Below, in pieces: positions 7,399-16,417 of a stretch of DNA of 64,000 nt. Position numbers and translations under genes: made by a program. Source of the DNA: Pseudobdellovibrionaceae bacterium (GTDB lineage Bacteria > Bdellovibrionota > Bdellovibrionia > Bdellovibrionales > UBA1609); assembly GCA_018663505.1 (NCBI GenBank), contig JABJQG010000061.1:56195-120194 (forward strand). Direction: 5' to 3'. Every line of letters begins with the position of its first letter. The stretch's first letter is position 1. The notes under the pieces are model-generated. The model was not told the DNA's origin, made no database searches, and saw nothing but the letters and a program-made list of their open reading frames with translations.

Positions 7399-8742
7399 AT
7401 GATGAATTATAAAACACAGAAAATTGCTTATTACTTTTTTGCCACAAGCATGCTGTTGCTCACGCTGCAGATTGTTTTTGGTTTTATTATGGGATTTGCC
7501 CATATGGGCTATGATGGGCTTCACTCAATCATTCCGTTTCATGCTGCTAGAGCCAGTCATAACAACTTATTAGTTGTTTGGTTGTTAACAGGATTTATGG
7601 GAGCTGCTCATTATATTATTCCGGAAGAATGTGAACGCGAAATTGAAAGTCCTTTGCTGGCTTATATTCAATTGGGTTCACTTATTTTAGTAGGAGTGAC
7701 GGCCATTATTGGTTTTCATTTTAACTGGTGGGAAGGACGAAAGTTTTTAGAAATTCCACGTCCGCTAGATTATTTAGTAGTGGTTAATGTTCTTATGTTT
7801 ATCTACAATATTGGAATGACCATTTGGAAAGCAAAGAAAAAAACAACAACGACTTTGGTGTTATTTTTTGGTTTGTTGATGGCTGCTCTACTTTATCTAC
7901 CAGGTCTTATTCCTACTGATAATCAAACCATGGATTCTTACTGGCGTTGGTGGGTTGTTCATTTGTGGGTTGAAGGTGTTTGGGAACTAATCATGGGTGG
8001 TATCTTATCCTTTCTATTGATTAAGTTAACAGGTGTTGACAGAGAAATTATTGAAAAATGGTTATACATTATTGTAGGTGTTACTTTTTTAAGTGGTATT
8101 TTAGGAACAGGTCACCATTACTACTATATTGGTACTCCTAGATATTGGTTAATGATTGGTGGAATATTTAGTGCTTTAGAGCCATTGGCATTTTTGGGGA
8201 TTGCTATTTATGCAATAATGGTTGCCAAGAAAGGTCAGAGAAACCATCCTAATAAAATGGCAATGCATTGGACGTTAGGTTGCGCAGTGATGTCTTTTGT
8301 TGGTGCTGGATTACTAGGTTTTGCGCACACACTTCCACAAGTTAATTTATGGACTCATGGAACTCTTGTTACAGCAATGCACGGACATATGGCATTTTGG
8401 GGCGCTTACGCAATGTTGGTATTAGCTATCATATCGTACTCAATTCCTAATATGACTGGCCGTAAGCTAATGAACTCTAGCATTTCTGCTTATGCATTTT
8501 GGAGCACAACTGTTGGTATGGTTTCCATGACTGTGGCATTTGGTGTAGCTGGTATTGCCCAAGTTTATTTAGAAAGAAAAATGGGTATGGACTTTTTAGA
8601 GGTGCAAAAAGCAATTGAGATCCATTTTCTTGGACTTATTTTAGCGGCATCACTTTTTAGCTCAGGTATTATTGCATACATTTACGAATTTATTAGATGC
8701 GGACTGCCAACAGATGCTCCTGTAGATAAAGAGTATGTGTAA
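7399..8742 (+). CDS. norB: Nitric oxide reductase catalytic subunit (haem-copper oxidase superfamily)
   Basis: NorB reduces two NO to N2O at a haem b3/non-haem Fe centre. The 447-residue protein has about twelve membrane segments and no N-terminal fused quinol-oxidising domain, so with NorC it is the cytochrome c type enzyme. Haem and metal ligand histidines are visible in SHNNLLVVW, WWVVHLWVEGVWE (with the conserved glutamates), GTGHHYYYIG and TAMHGHMAFWGAY. The start has AGGAG upstream; ATG codons at 7399 and 7402 are both possible. Six bases separate it from norC. Confidence 0.96.
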   Translation: MMNYKTQKIAYYFFATSMLLLTLQIVFGFIMGFAHMGYDGLHSIIPFHAARASHNNLLVVWLLTGFMGAAHYIIPEECEREIESPLLAYIQLGSLILVGVTAIIGFHFNWWEGRKFLEIPRPLDYLVVVNVLMFIYNIGMTIWKAKKKTTTTLVLFFGLLMAALLYLPGLIPTDNQTMDSYWRWWVVHLWVEGVWELIMGGILSFLLIKLTGVDREIIEKWLYIIVGVTFLSGILGTGHHYYYIGTPRYWLMIGGIFSALEPLAFLGIAIYAIMVAKKGQRNHPNKMAMHWTLGCAVMSFVGAGLLGFAHTLPQVNLWTHGTLVTAMHGHMAFWGAYAMLVLAIISYSIPNMTGRKLMNSSISAYAFWSTTVGMVSMTVAFGVAGIAQVYLERKMGMDFLEVQKAIEIHFLGLILAASLFSSGIIAYIYEFIRCGLPTDAPVDKEYV

Positions 8743-8744
8743 CC

Positions 8745-9518
8745 ATGTCTAAAGTATTCTATAAACCTATAGATCAAGAAGTAGAGGTCTTATTAGCTTC
8801 CTACAAGTTGAAGCTACCTCTGCTTTTAAAGGGACCTACCGGTTGCGGTAAGTCTCGTTTTGTAGAAGCGATGGCAGAAAAGCTTAAATTGAAAATGTAT
8901 ACTGTGGCTTGTAACGACGAAACATCGGCTGCAGATTTACTAGGTCGATATTTAGTCAAAGGTAGCGAAACTATTTGGCAAGATGGCCCTGTAACTACGG
9001 CTGTTCGAAACGGTGGAATACTATATTTAGATGAGATTGCAGAAGCTAGAGAAGATATCATTTCTGTTTTACATTCCTTAAGTGATCATCGTAGAGAGCT
9101 TTATATAGATAGACATAATGAAACTTTGAGCGCACCAGATGATTTTATGATGATTGTTAGTTTTAATCCCGGATATCAGCAAAGCTTTAAGGAGATGAAG
9201 CCCTCAACGCGTCAACGATTTATTAGTTTAGCTTTTGATTACCCAGAATTTGATGTGGAAACAGAAATTATTCAAATAGAATCTGGATTAGATTTAAATA
9301 AAACAAAAACTTTAGTGAAACTATCAAACAATATTAGAAAATTAGATGAATTGGGTCTTGCTGAAACTGTTTCAACTCGACTAATTGTTGGCACTGCTAA
9401 ACTAATAAATAATGGCCTGCATCCTAGGCTAGCTTGTGATGTTGGTATGGTTCAATCACTGTCAGATGATTTGGAAACATCAAGAGCTTTAAAAGATCTT
9501 GTGTCTTTAAGCTTTTAA
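8745..9518 (+). CDS. norQ: MoxR-type AAA+ ATPase for NO reductase activation
   Basis: NorQ is a cytosolic AAA+ chaperone that works with NorD to insert the non-haem iron in NorB. The 257 residues contain Walker A GPTGCGKSRF (about residue 30), Walker B ILYLDEIAEA, sensor 1 VSFNPGYQQ, and the arginine finger region STRQRFISL. The size is normal. It begins two bases after the norB stop. Confidence 0.93.
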   Translation: MSKVFYKPIDQEVEVLLASYKLKLPLLLKGPTGCGKSRFVEAMAEKLKLKMYTVACNDETSAADLLGRYLVKGSETIWQDGPVTTAVRNGGILYLDEIAEAREDIISVLHSLSDHRRELYIDRHNETLSAPDDFMMIVSFNPGYQQSFKEMKPSTRQRFISLAFDYPEFDVETEIIQIESGLDLNKTKTLVKLSNNIRKLDELGLAETVSTRLIVGTAKLINNGLHPRLACDVGMVQSLSDDLETSRALKDLVSLSF

Positions 9519-9524
9519 GACAAT

Positions 9525-11489
9525 ATGAGTTTAGACGAGAAATTATTTAATTATGTATGGAAAACTCATCAAAAAGTTTTTCAAAAGAAAACCCCAGAAT
9601 ATTCAGTTGATTTTGATATATTGCAGGATCGATTAGGAGTTCTCTCCAGCTTACTGGCAACTAATGCTTTAAAAGTAAAAAAGGGGAAGTATATGGGGGG
9701 ACTTGTTGGGGATACACTTTATTTCCCTCCTCAAATTTGTGTTTCCGAAGATTCTAAGATTAATGAGTTGGCTTATTTGTATAATACTTGTTTTGCAATA
9801 ACAGCACAGAAATTAGGGCTAACGCTTAAATATAGTAAGGTTTCAGAGTTTAGGCGTATCATTGTGACTTTGGCAGCTGCCCCTGCTGTTATTAATAATT
9901 TACAAAGTGAGTATCCGGCTCTTGCTGTTAGCTCACGTCAACTTTATGAGGACTTTGTTAAACAAGCTCATCATCAAAACGGTTATCAAAATTACGTTAA
10001 ACCATCTTCAAATTATACACAGAAATTTATTCATAATTGGAGTGTAGACATTTGCAATTATATTTTACATGGAAAAAAATCTGAGAATAGTTTAATTAAA
10101 AGCACTCAAGCAGATAATTTAACTATTAATGAGATAATTAAATTATCTGCTTTGATTGAGAAACATTTTAAAAAATCTAAAACTAACCAAAAATTACAAA
10201 TACCCCCCTTTTTCTCGTTGTTGCCTTTAGACGGGATCATACAGTTTTATAAAGAAAATAAAGATTTGGAGGATGGGGAAAATAGTTTATCGCCTGAGAC
10301 CGTTTTAAAAACAGACCCTAAGGATATAGTTAAAAGAGTAGAGTTAAAGGACGAAGAAAATTTTAATCCAGTGAGTGTTTTAATGGAATCTACTCAGACT
10401 GCTGATATTTTTAGCGGTGGGATGAAGCGAATTGATGGATCAGATGAGCTTAACGAACATCAAGACGCCTTAAAAGATTTAAATGTCAGTGAGGTTGTTC
10501 GAACTAACAAAGAAACTAAGTCTATATTCCAGGCAGATATAGCTTATGAAGTGGTTACTGACGAGGAATATGTACAAGAACTGATAAGAAGCCCCTCTTT
10601 GCACTATTATTCAGAATGGAATTATAACAAAAAAGCCTATCTAGAAAAATGGTGCTGTGTTTACGAAAGTATGCCTGAAAACACATGTAGTTTGGAGGAG
10701 AGTCAAAATTTATATAATGAAATGAAGAAAAAAAATCATAAGCATATTTTGGATTTAAAACACAAGATTGAGAAAGTGACTCTATCTAGACAGTGGAAAA
10801 ATCGACAGCTGCAGGGTGAGGAAATCGATATAGATGCTGTTGTGGATGGTATAGCATCAATTTGTGGAGGAAAATCTCCGGATGAAAAATTTTATCTTTC
10901 AAAAAGAAAGAAGAATAAAGATATCTCCATGCTTATTCTTCTAGATGCAAGTTTGTCAGCTGACTCTTGGGTAGAAGGGCAAAGAGTTTTAGATATATCT
11001 AGGGAATCCATAGTTATTATTCAAGAAGCATTGAGCGAAGTTTTTGAAAACACTTCTATAATGGCCTTTAACGGGCAGACTCGTCAAAAATGTGAATATC
11101 ATAGTATTAAAGAATTTAATACACCCTGGAAGCAGTCAGTTAATCGACTATTTTCTGTTGAGCCAGCTGGATATACTCGAATAGGCGCAGCCTTAAGACA
11201 TAGCATACATAAAATGGAAAAAACGAAATCGAAAAAAAAGATCATTATACTTTTGAGTGATGGGAAACCCACTGATTATGACATCTATGAAGGCAAATAC
11301 GGGGTTCAGGATGTAAGACAAGTGGTGAGAGAGGCTAAAAGAAAGGACATTAGTATTTTCTCTTTGGCTGTGGATCAACAAGCTAAGTTTTACTTCCCAC
11401 AAATGTTTGGAAAGAATAATTTTAGAGTTATAAAAAACCCTTCATTCTTGGCAGATAGTTTTATTCAACTATTTATGAGAATGATTTAA
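9525..11489 (+). CDS. norD: NO reductase activation protein with C-terminal von Willebrand A domain
   Basis: The 654-residue cytosolic protein ends in a VWA domain from about residue 465, with the metal-ion-dependent adhesion site DASLSADS, the later GYTRIG threonine and the LLSDGKPTDYD acidic motif. The N-terminal two thirds is helical and divergent. NorD pairs with NorQ in remodelling NorB. It is the last gene of the cluster; no norE or norF follows. Confidence 0.9.
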   Translation: MSLDEKLFNYVWKTHQKVFQKKTPEYSVDFDILQDRLGVLSSLLATNALKVKKGKYMGGLVGDTLYFPPQICVSEDSKINELAYLYNTCFAITAQKLGLTLKYSKVSEFRRIIVTLAAAPAVINNLQSEYPALAVSSRQLYEDFVKQAHHQNGYQNYVKPSSNYTQKFIHNWSVDICNYILHGKKSENSLIKSTQADNLTINEIIKLSALIEKHFKKSKTNQKLQIPPFFSLLPLDGIIQFYKENKDLEDGENSLSPETVLKTDPKDIVKRVELKDEENFNPVSVLMESTQTADIFSGGMKRIDGSDELNEHQDALKDLNVSEVVRTNKETKSIFQADIAYEVVTDEEYVQELIRSPSLHYYSEWNYNKKAYLEKWCCVYESMPENTCSLEESQNLYNEMKKKNHKHILDLKHKIEKVTLSRQWKNRQLQGEEIDIDAVVDGIASICGGKSPDEKFYLSKRKKNKDISMLILLDASLSADSWVEGQRVLDISRESIVIIQEALSEVFENTSIMAFNGQTRQKCEYHSIKEFNTPWKQSVNRLFSVEPAGYTRIGAALRHSIHKMEKTKSKKKIIILLSDGKPTDYDIYEGKYGVQDVRQVVREAKRKDISIFSLAVDQQAKFYFPQMFGKNNFRVIKNPSFLADSFIQLFMRMI

Positions 11490-11553
11490 TAGATACTGCA
11501 ATAAAAATTCGGCTTTTCCTTTAGTTCTGGTAATAAAAGTGGAAAAAATCTGA

Positions 11554-11730
11554 ATAAATTCATCATTAGTTTTAGAGCTTCGTATTATTGAGCATGAAGT
11601 AAATTCCCAGTTAGAATTTCATTGGCGAGATTTAGAATCAAAAGAAGCTCTTCAACTTTGCCCCTATCTCTATAAAATTGAGTATGGAATAAAAAAGAAC
11701 GCACCTATTCTGATCATTAAAAATGAATGA
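11554..11730 (+). pseudogene. Short open frame without a start, possible gene fragment
   Basis: Downstream of norD a frame stays open from 11554 to a TGA at 11728-11730. It reads as plausible protein (for example DLESKEALQLCPYLYKIEYG, ending in KNAPILIIKNE) but contains no usable start codon and no ribosome site. The ending resembles the C-terminal beta strands of many small domains; no family can be named. The rest of 11490-11964 shows no gene. Confidence 0.25.
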
Positions 11731-11964
11731 CGTTTAACTATCGCTAAGGCAACTACTAACAGTAGTACCATAAGTAATGCATGATAAAATTAAGATATTC
11801 ACATACTTGACTGTCAATTTTTTTTGCGTCTCAGGTTGGCATGTCGATCTTTTTCATCTTTTTTGTCGAATTACTTTACGGTTCTCATTATGGTGCTCTT
11901 AGAGTTCCTTCTCTTGATTTTGAGAAATGTAAACTTGGTACCCATATTTGCATATCTAATCTGT

Positions 11965-12525
11965 ATGGTGAACTTTAACGATAACTTTTCAAAATCTTTA
12001 TTAATACTTACTAGCCTTTTTATAATAGGCTGTGATGCAGACAATCGCATTCAGGGGACCTTGGGATACAAAGAGACACCTATTGTAATTACTCCAACAC
12101 GACCTGGGTTAATCGATACTAATACTGGCGAAGAGCCGGAGATTAATATTGACAACTTTGATAACCCAGATCAAGAAATTCTAGTTTCAAAATTACAGTT
12201 TATTGATGCTGAGTTAAAATCTGTTAATAAAAATAGTGTGAAGTTTGAAATTGAAATTGAAATGGAAGATGACGAAGAGGGAATTGAGAATTACGAAGAT
12301 AATGAAGATTTCAGCTATAAAAAAATTGAGATTTATATAAACCAAAAACTAAAGTGTGAAATTTCAAAAGATAATAATGAATGCGAGACTCTTGTAGTAA
12401 AGTCAAAATCTAAATCTTATTTCATCGAAGCCTATGTTTATAATAATGATGAATCTGTACAGTATGACTCTGTGACTATTAATCATAAATCTAAGAAATG
12501 TAAGGAGAGAATGCACCGGAGGTAG
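11965..12525 (+). CDS. Lipoprotein of unknown function with acidic mid-region
   Basis: The frame opens at 11824, but the ATG at 11965 gives a proper lipoprotein signal: SLLILTSLFIIGC with Cys as the lipid-modified residue. The mature chain of about 165 residues begins with a Pro/Thr-rich linker (TPIVITPTRPG). It contains an extremely acidic stretch (EIEIEMEDDEEGIENYEDNE), then a beta-rich C-terminus with two Cys (KLKCEISKDNNECETL) that could pair. No ribosome site is obvious, so the start is uncertain. A Bdellovibrionota-style surface lipoprotein; no family recognised. Confidence 0.6.
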   Translation: MVNFNDNFSKSLLILTSLFIIGCDADNRIQGTLGYKETPIVITPTRPGLIDTNTGEEPEINIDNFDNPDQEILVSKLQFIDAELKSVNKNSVKFEIEIEMEDDEEGIENYEDNEDFSYKKIEIYINQKLKCEISKDNNECETLVVKSKSKSYFIEAYVYNNDESVQYDSVTINHKSKKCKERMHRR

Positions 12526-12615
12526 AGTCTTCTTTATATACAATCCTGCATTTATTTTATCTGTAGTTTCATTGTTAGAGATAGAATCTCCTTTTATATA
12601 TTTAAAATTATGGAT

Positions 12616-12649
12616 AAAAAAGAATAGGCAAGACAAGCCACTCTTTTTT
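12616..12649 (+). terminator. Probable intrinsic terminator
   Basis: An A-run and GA on the left (AAAAAAGAATAGGC) pair with GCCACTCTTTTTT on the right. The stem is 8 bp at the base with internal mismatches above, ending in a T-run on the plus strand. It follows the 11965-12525 lipoprotein gene and precedes the ribosome site of the next gene. Confidence 0.5.
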
Positions 12650-12684
12650 ATTGTAAAGTACAGGTCGGATCAAGGAGAATATAT

Positions 12685-13152
12685 ATGACCCAAATGTTAT
12701 TAATATCAGGAATTTTATTTTTTACTTCTTTTGCTTTTGCTTTGAACCCCGGAGAATCTTTAAAAGAATTTTCACTTGAAGATCAATACGGTGTAGAGTC
12801 TAAGGTGGATAAGTCTGTTCGTTACCTCCTGTTTGCAAAAGATAAAAAAGCCAGTGAATTTATTGAAGATGCTTTTAAAAAAGTGGATAAGGATTATTTC
12901 TCCAAAAAGAACCTTGTGTATGTTGCAGATGTTAGTGGCATGCCCGGTTTTGTTTTAAGCTGGTTTGCTCGACCAAAAATGAAAAAGTATCCTTTTAAAG
13001 TTTTGATAGGCGAAAAGCCAGAAGTTACAAAGTCCCTTCCTACTAAAAAAGACCAAGTGAGCTTAATTTTTCTTGATAACCTTAAAGTTTTAACGATAGA
13101 GTATTTTGAAAATACCAAAAAATTACAATCTAGAGTTGGTGCATTAAAGTAG
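12685..13152 (+). CDS. Small periplasmic protein, possibly thioredoxin-fold
   Basis: The 155 residues start with a signal peptide (LLISGILFFTSFAFA, cleavage before LNPGES). The opening of the mature part, PGESLKEFSLEDQYG, resembles the N-terminal strand of AhpC/TlpA-type thioredoxin folds (GxxxPxFxLxDxxG). The following VRYLLFAKDKKASEF would be the strand before the active site, but no CxxC is present. If it is a thioredoxin fold it is therefore not a redox enzyme; YtfJ-like proteins are one comparison. The ribosome site AAGGAG is strong. Confidence 0.7.
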   Translation: MTQMLLISGILFFTSFAFALNPGESLKEFSLEDQYGVESKVDKSVRYLLFAKDKKASEFIEDAFKKVDKDYFSKKNLVYVADVSGMPGFVLSWFARPKMKKYPFKVLIGEKPEVTKSLPTKKDQVSLIFLDNLKVLTIEYFENTKKLQSRVGALK

Positions 13153-13360
13153 GCCCACTATGATGGTCTTTATCCTTTTTAGAGTATTACAGCATATTGG
13201 TTTAAGATTTTATTATTCCCAGAGTAGCAATTGACAAGCTTGCCCACGGGGGCAGTGTTGTAAAAGTTACAGTAGAAAAGAGCCATTTATCTTCCTGTTT
13301 CTCAGGTGATGAATGTACTAGCTAGATTTATATATCTTTAACGGAACCCCATTGTTTTAA

Positions 13361-13423
13361 ACTATTTTATATTATACACAAAGGCCTGTGGATATAGGAG
13401 GCTTAAGTATAATATAAAATGGT
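13361..13423. promoter_or_regulatory. Long perfect hairpin upstream of the PLP enzyme gene
   Basis: Positions 13361-13377 pair with 13407-13423 over 17 bp with a single T-G wobble; the core TTTTATATTATAC/GTATAATATAAAA is perfect. The 29-base loop (13378-13406) contains a second small pairing GCCT/AGGC (13384-13387 with 13399-13402). The element ends 50 bases before the ATG of the Cys/Met-metabolism gene, so it could be a leader-RNA structure, an operator, or a small palindromic repeat. The rest of 13153-13473 holds no gene. Confidence 0.55.
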
Positions 13424-13473
13424 ACAGTCGTTTTTTGTTAATTAAAAATATGCCTGTTACACAAGGAGTTTAA

Positions 13474-14676
13474 ATGAAAAAAGATAAACACAATCATGTG
13501 CAAGCTCTTAGAGACGTTCAGCATTTTGGCGAAGAAGGCGGTGTTGTACCTGTTATTGATGTGGCTGCCACTTCTACATTTATGCACCCTAAAGATATGG
13601 AGCGCGTTTTTGATGGAGAATTACAAGGGTGTTATCTTTATAGCCGACATTCAAATCCTACAGTAAATATGTTTGGAAAAAAGTTGGCTGCTATGGATGC
13701 GGCTGAGGCTGCTCTGGGTGTCTCTAGTGGCATGGCTGCAATTTGTTGTACCCTCGAGCAAATCTGTTCACAAGGTGACCACATTATTGCTTCAGATACA
13801 ATTTATGGTGGCAGCTATGCTCTTTTTGCTCATCTTTTTCCAAGAAAAGGGATTGAAGTTAGCTTTGTTGATATAGCTAATTTAGATAAGGTTAAAGCAT
13901 GTGTAAAACCAAACACAAAAGTGATTTATGCAGAAACTGTAAGTAACCCTATGTTAGCTGTGGCTGATATTGCTGGTCTTAAAAAAATTACTGTGGCAAA
14001 TCATGCTCAACTTGTGATTGATAATACTTTTATGCCTTCTATAGTCACTCCCATTCCATTGGGTGCTGATATTGTGGTTTACTCCTGTACTAAGTACATT
14101 TCTGGGGCTAGTGATTTAATTGCTGGTGCTATTGTGGGGAGTTCTGATTTTATAAGTAGCTTGTTAGATATAAATTCAGGTCACGTTATGCTTACGGGAC
14201 CCGTGTTGGACCCTCGAATTTCACATGAGCTTTATATGCGCTTAGATCACCTGCCTGTTCGTATGAAGGCTCATAGTGATGCTGCTCTTTACTTTGCAGA
14301 AAAACTGGAGGAGCGAGGTCTTAAGCCAGTTTATCCAGGGCTTAAATCACATACCTCTCACAAGTTACTTGCAGATCAAGTTAATGCACACACGGGCTTT
14401 GGCGGTATGGTTGCTTTAAATGTGGGGAGCTTAGAAAAAGCACGTTCCCTTGCTGAAAAGTTACAAAATGAAAAGTTTGCTTTATTTGCGGTTTCACTAG
14501 GATTTTCTAGAACATTAGTGAGTATCCCTGCAGCAAGTACTTCCAGCGAAATTCCAGCAGAAGATAGAGAGAAATTAGGTCTCAGTGATGGCATATTGCG
14601 TTTTAGCATTGGTTACCTTGGAGATTTAGAGGTAATGACAAAAAGGTTTTTTAAGTGTTTTGACGAAATTTTTTAA
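13474..14676 (+). CDS. Cys/Met metabolism PLP-dependent enzyme (methionine gamma-lyase / cystathionine gamma-lyase type)
   Basis: This 400-residue cytosolic fold-type I PLP enzyme shows the family landmarks YLYSRHSNPTVNMF, GVSSGMAAI (phosphate binding), ASDTIYGGSYALF, AETVSNPMLAVADI, VIDNTFMPS and the Schiff-base lysine in YSCTKYISGASD. Overall it resembles methionine gamma-lyase, but the cysteine expected after YG in that enzyme is replaced by Gly-Ser, so the substrate cannot be fixed (methionine, cystathionine or an O-acyl-homoserine). A ribosome site AAGGAG precedes the ATG. Likely a single-gene unit controlled from the hairpin-bearing leader. Confidence 0.88.
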   Translation: MKKDKHNHVQALRDVQHFGEEGGVVPVIDVAATSTFMHPKDMERVFDGELQGCYLYSRHSNPTVNMFGKKLAAMDAAEAALGVSSGMAAICCTLEQICSQGDHIIASDTIYGGSYALFAHLFPRKGIEVSFVDIANLDKVKACVKPNTKVIYAETVSNPMLAVADIAGLKKITVANHAQLVIDNTFMPSIVTPIPLGADIVVYSCTKYISGASDLIAGAIVGSSDFISSLLDINSGHVMLTGPVLDPRISHELYMRLDHLPVRMKAHSDAALYFAEKLEERGLKPVYPGLKSHTSHKLLADQVNAHTGFGGMVALNVGSLEKARSLAEKLQNEKFALFAVSLGFSRTLVSIPAASTSSEIPAEDREKLGLSDGILRFSIGYLGDLEVMTKRFFKCFDEIF

Positions 14677-14736
14677 AATTTCTTTTGAGCCCGCTTCTTT
14701 CTTTGGGGTGATTTCCATTATTTTTTTTAAAAAATA

Positions 14737-16176
14737 TTAGTTTGCAAATTCAATTTTATACTTTCCAATTAGGGACTCTTTGGGAATTTCTCCACAAAGT
14801 CCAGCCAGCTTCCAAATGTGACATCGATTGATAAAATGACGATTTAAATTATCGTAGCCAATTTGTTCACTGACCTCAGTCTTACTCTCGTCACGCCTTT
14901 GAGAACCCGCCCAGGCTTCTCCATAGGTTTTTGGCCAATCACCATTAGTATCATAAAAATCTACGTAGGAGTTGATTAGGCGAACACCTCGATGGAAATA
15001 GGCAATACGAGCTCTCATTGATTCTGCAGATGATTTAAAAATAAGTGGATGAATATCTTCTTTGATAATTTTTCCATTAGTATCTGTTATCCAAACAGGG
15101 ATTTCACCCATAAATGCATCTTTTAAATGTTGTGCGGTGGCATGAATCATGGACTCTGGACAAATGAAAGGCATGGCCTTCCTGCTACCTGTTTGAATTT
15201 CATTTTCAAAGATTTTACAAAGTTTAATGAGACTATTGGTACACGCAAGACTACGTGCTTTTTTATAGTTTCTACCACAAGCCTTTGGTCTTTGAAATTT
15301 GAAACTATCAGTGCCCCAGTCAATGCCATATGTTTTTGAGATACTTTTTCCAAATTGTCCCAGACCGCGGCTCCAACGATAATCTGAGCACTTCTCTTTT
15401 GGATCAGAATTTTTATCCTTATTTTTACAGATTTTCTTTTCCCATGTGTTTTCTAAAAATGGATTCCAGTGAGATTCTTGATGGATCATTGCCGCTAAAA
15501 GTTCGGGTTCAATACCTGCTTCTTTTGATGCAGCTATGACAAATTCTTTTAGTTTTTTATTGAGTGTATAGGCAATGACTTGTTTTTGCTTGAGGGGCTG
15601 AATGCACAACTCTCCATTTCTTTTTTGTGGAACGATGGGGCAGGACTCATAACGATCGGTTGTTAGGATCGGTTTGCCAGAGCCAGAGGACGTGAGTTTA
15701 TTTTTAAATTTATGTTTTAAGTGTTCAGGGTCACCAACTTCAGAGAAATTATCATATATATTATTCCAGTCTAGAGAATCACTATATAAAATTACCTCTC
15801 TGGTGGTGTTAATATAATATGCATTATACAGATTGTGAGTTGGGAAGGCGAGGAGATCACGAAGATCGTTAGTTAATAATTTTCCAGGAAGATTATTCAT
15901 ATCTACTTGAAGCCAGTATTTTTTACTAGAAGTATTTCGATTCTTAACCTCAACTTTTATTAAAAAGAGGTCCTCCTTAATTTGAAACTTACTGAGAATA
16001 AAAAGATTGGAGTTCGGGGGAAAAATTTGCTGTTTGGTAAAGTCTTTAGTGGAGACTTGATTCAAGTGAGGTTGTTGAGGGAATTTATTTTTAGCATGTA
16101 AATCTTTGTACTGTATAAGGAGGCCAGCTAAAAGAGTCATTAGAAGTATTATTTTTTGTACAAGTGGGTTTGTCAT
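14737..16176 (-). CDS. Exported lytic transglycosylase (SLT domain)
   Basis: The protein has a Goose-lysozyme/SLT fold in its middle. The catalytic glutamate is in AAMIHQESHWNP, followed by the SRGLGQF motif and YFHRGVRLINSY. A roughly 180-residue N-terminal domain precedes it and matches nothing I know; the C-terminal part contains GEAWAGSQRR. It should cleave the peptidoglycan glycan strand in the periplasm. The frame extends to a TTG at 16287, but the ATG at 16176 gives a normal signal peptide (IILLMTLLAGLLIQYKDLHA). Unusually large (479 residues) for a simple SLT, with an insertion rich in Cys and Lys (KKICKNKDKNSDPKEKCSDY) inside the catalytic domain. Confidence 0.85.
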   Translation of the reverse strand: MTNPLVQKIILLMTLLAGLLIQYKDLHAKNKFPQQPHLNQVSTKDFTKQQIFPPNSNLFILSKFQIKEDLFLIKVEVKNRNTSSKKYWLQVDMNNLPGKLLTNDLRDLLAFPTHNLYNAYYINTTREVILYSDSLDWNNIYDNFSEVGDPEHLKHKFKNKLTSSGSGKPILTTDRYESCPIVPQKRNGELCIQPLKQKQVIAYTLNKKLKEFVIAASKEAGIEPELLAAMIHQESHWNPFLENTWEKKICKNKDKNSDPKEKCSDYRWSRGLGQFGKSISKTYGIDWGTDSFKFQRPKACGRNYKKARSLACTNSLIKLCKIFENEIQTGSRKAMPFICPESMIHATAQHLKDAFMGEIPVWITDTNGKIIKEDIHPLIFKSSAESMRARIAYFHRGVRLINSYVDFYDTNGDWPKTYGEAWAGSQRRDESKTEVSEQIGYDNLNRHFINRCHIWKLAGLCGEIPKESLIGKYKIEFAN

Positions 16177-16372
16177 AAGGTAGTATACTGCAAGAGGTAT
16201 ACCGTGGTTTAGCAAGTGTAGTATGAATTGGTTAAGGCTATGATTGGAAATGAGTGTAAAACTTTGATATTTTGACACAAATTGCAAACATTAATAATAA
16301 TCAATACGAATACTTTAATGAACTTACTAGTTTAGGAAGAATGTATTTTTTTGATATTTTGGATTGATATTC

Positions 16373-16407
16373 ATCGCCTAAGAAGAATCTCCTTCCTCCA
16401 AGGCGAT
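16373..16407 (-). terminator. Hairpin after the 16418-17983 gene
   Basis: ATCGCCT (16373-16379) pairs perfectly with AGGCGAT (16401-16407), and an inner GAAG/CTTC pairing shortens the loop. It lies 11 bases beyond the stop of the minus-strand gene. A clear T-run is absent, so it is a weak terminator or an mRNA-end stabiliser. Confidence 0.4.
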
Positions 16408-16417
16408 AATTTTAAAC

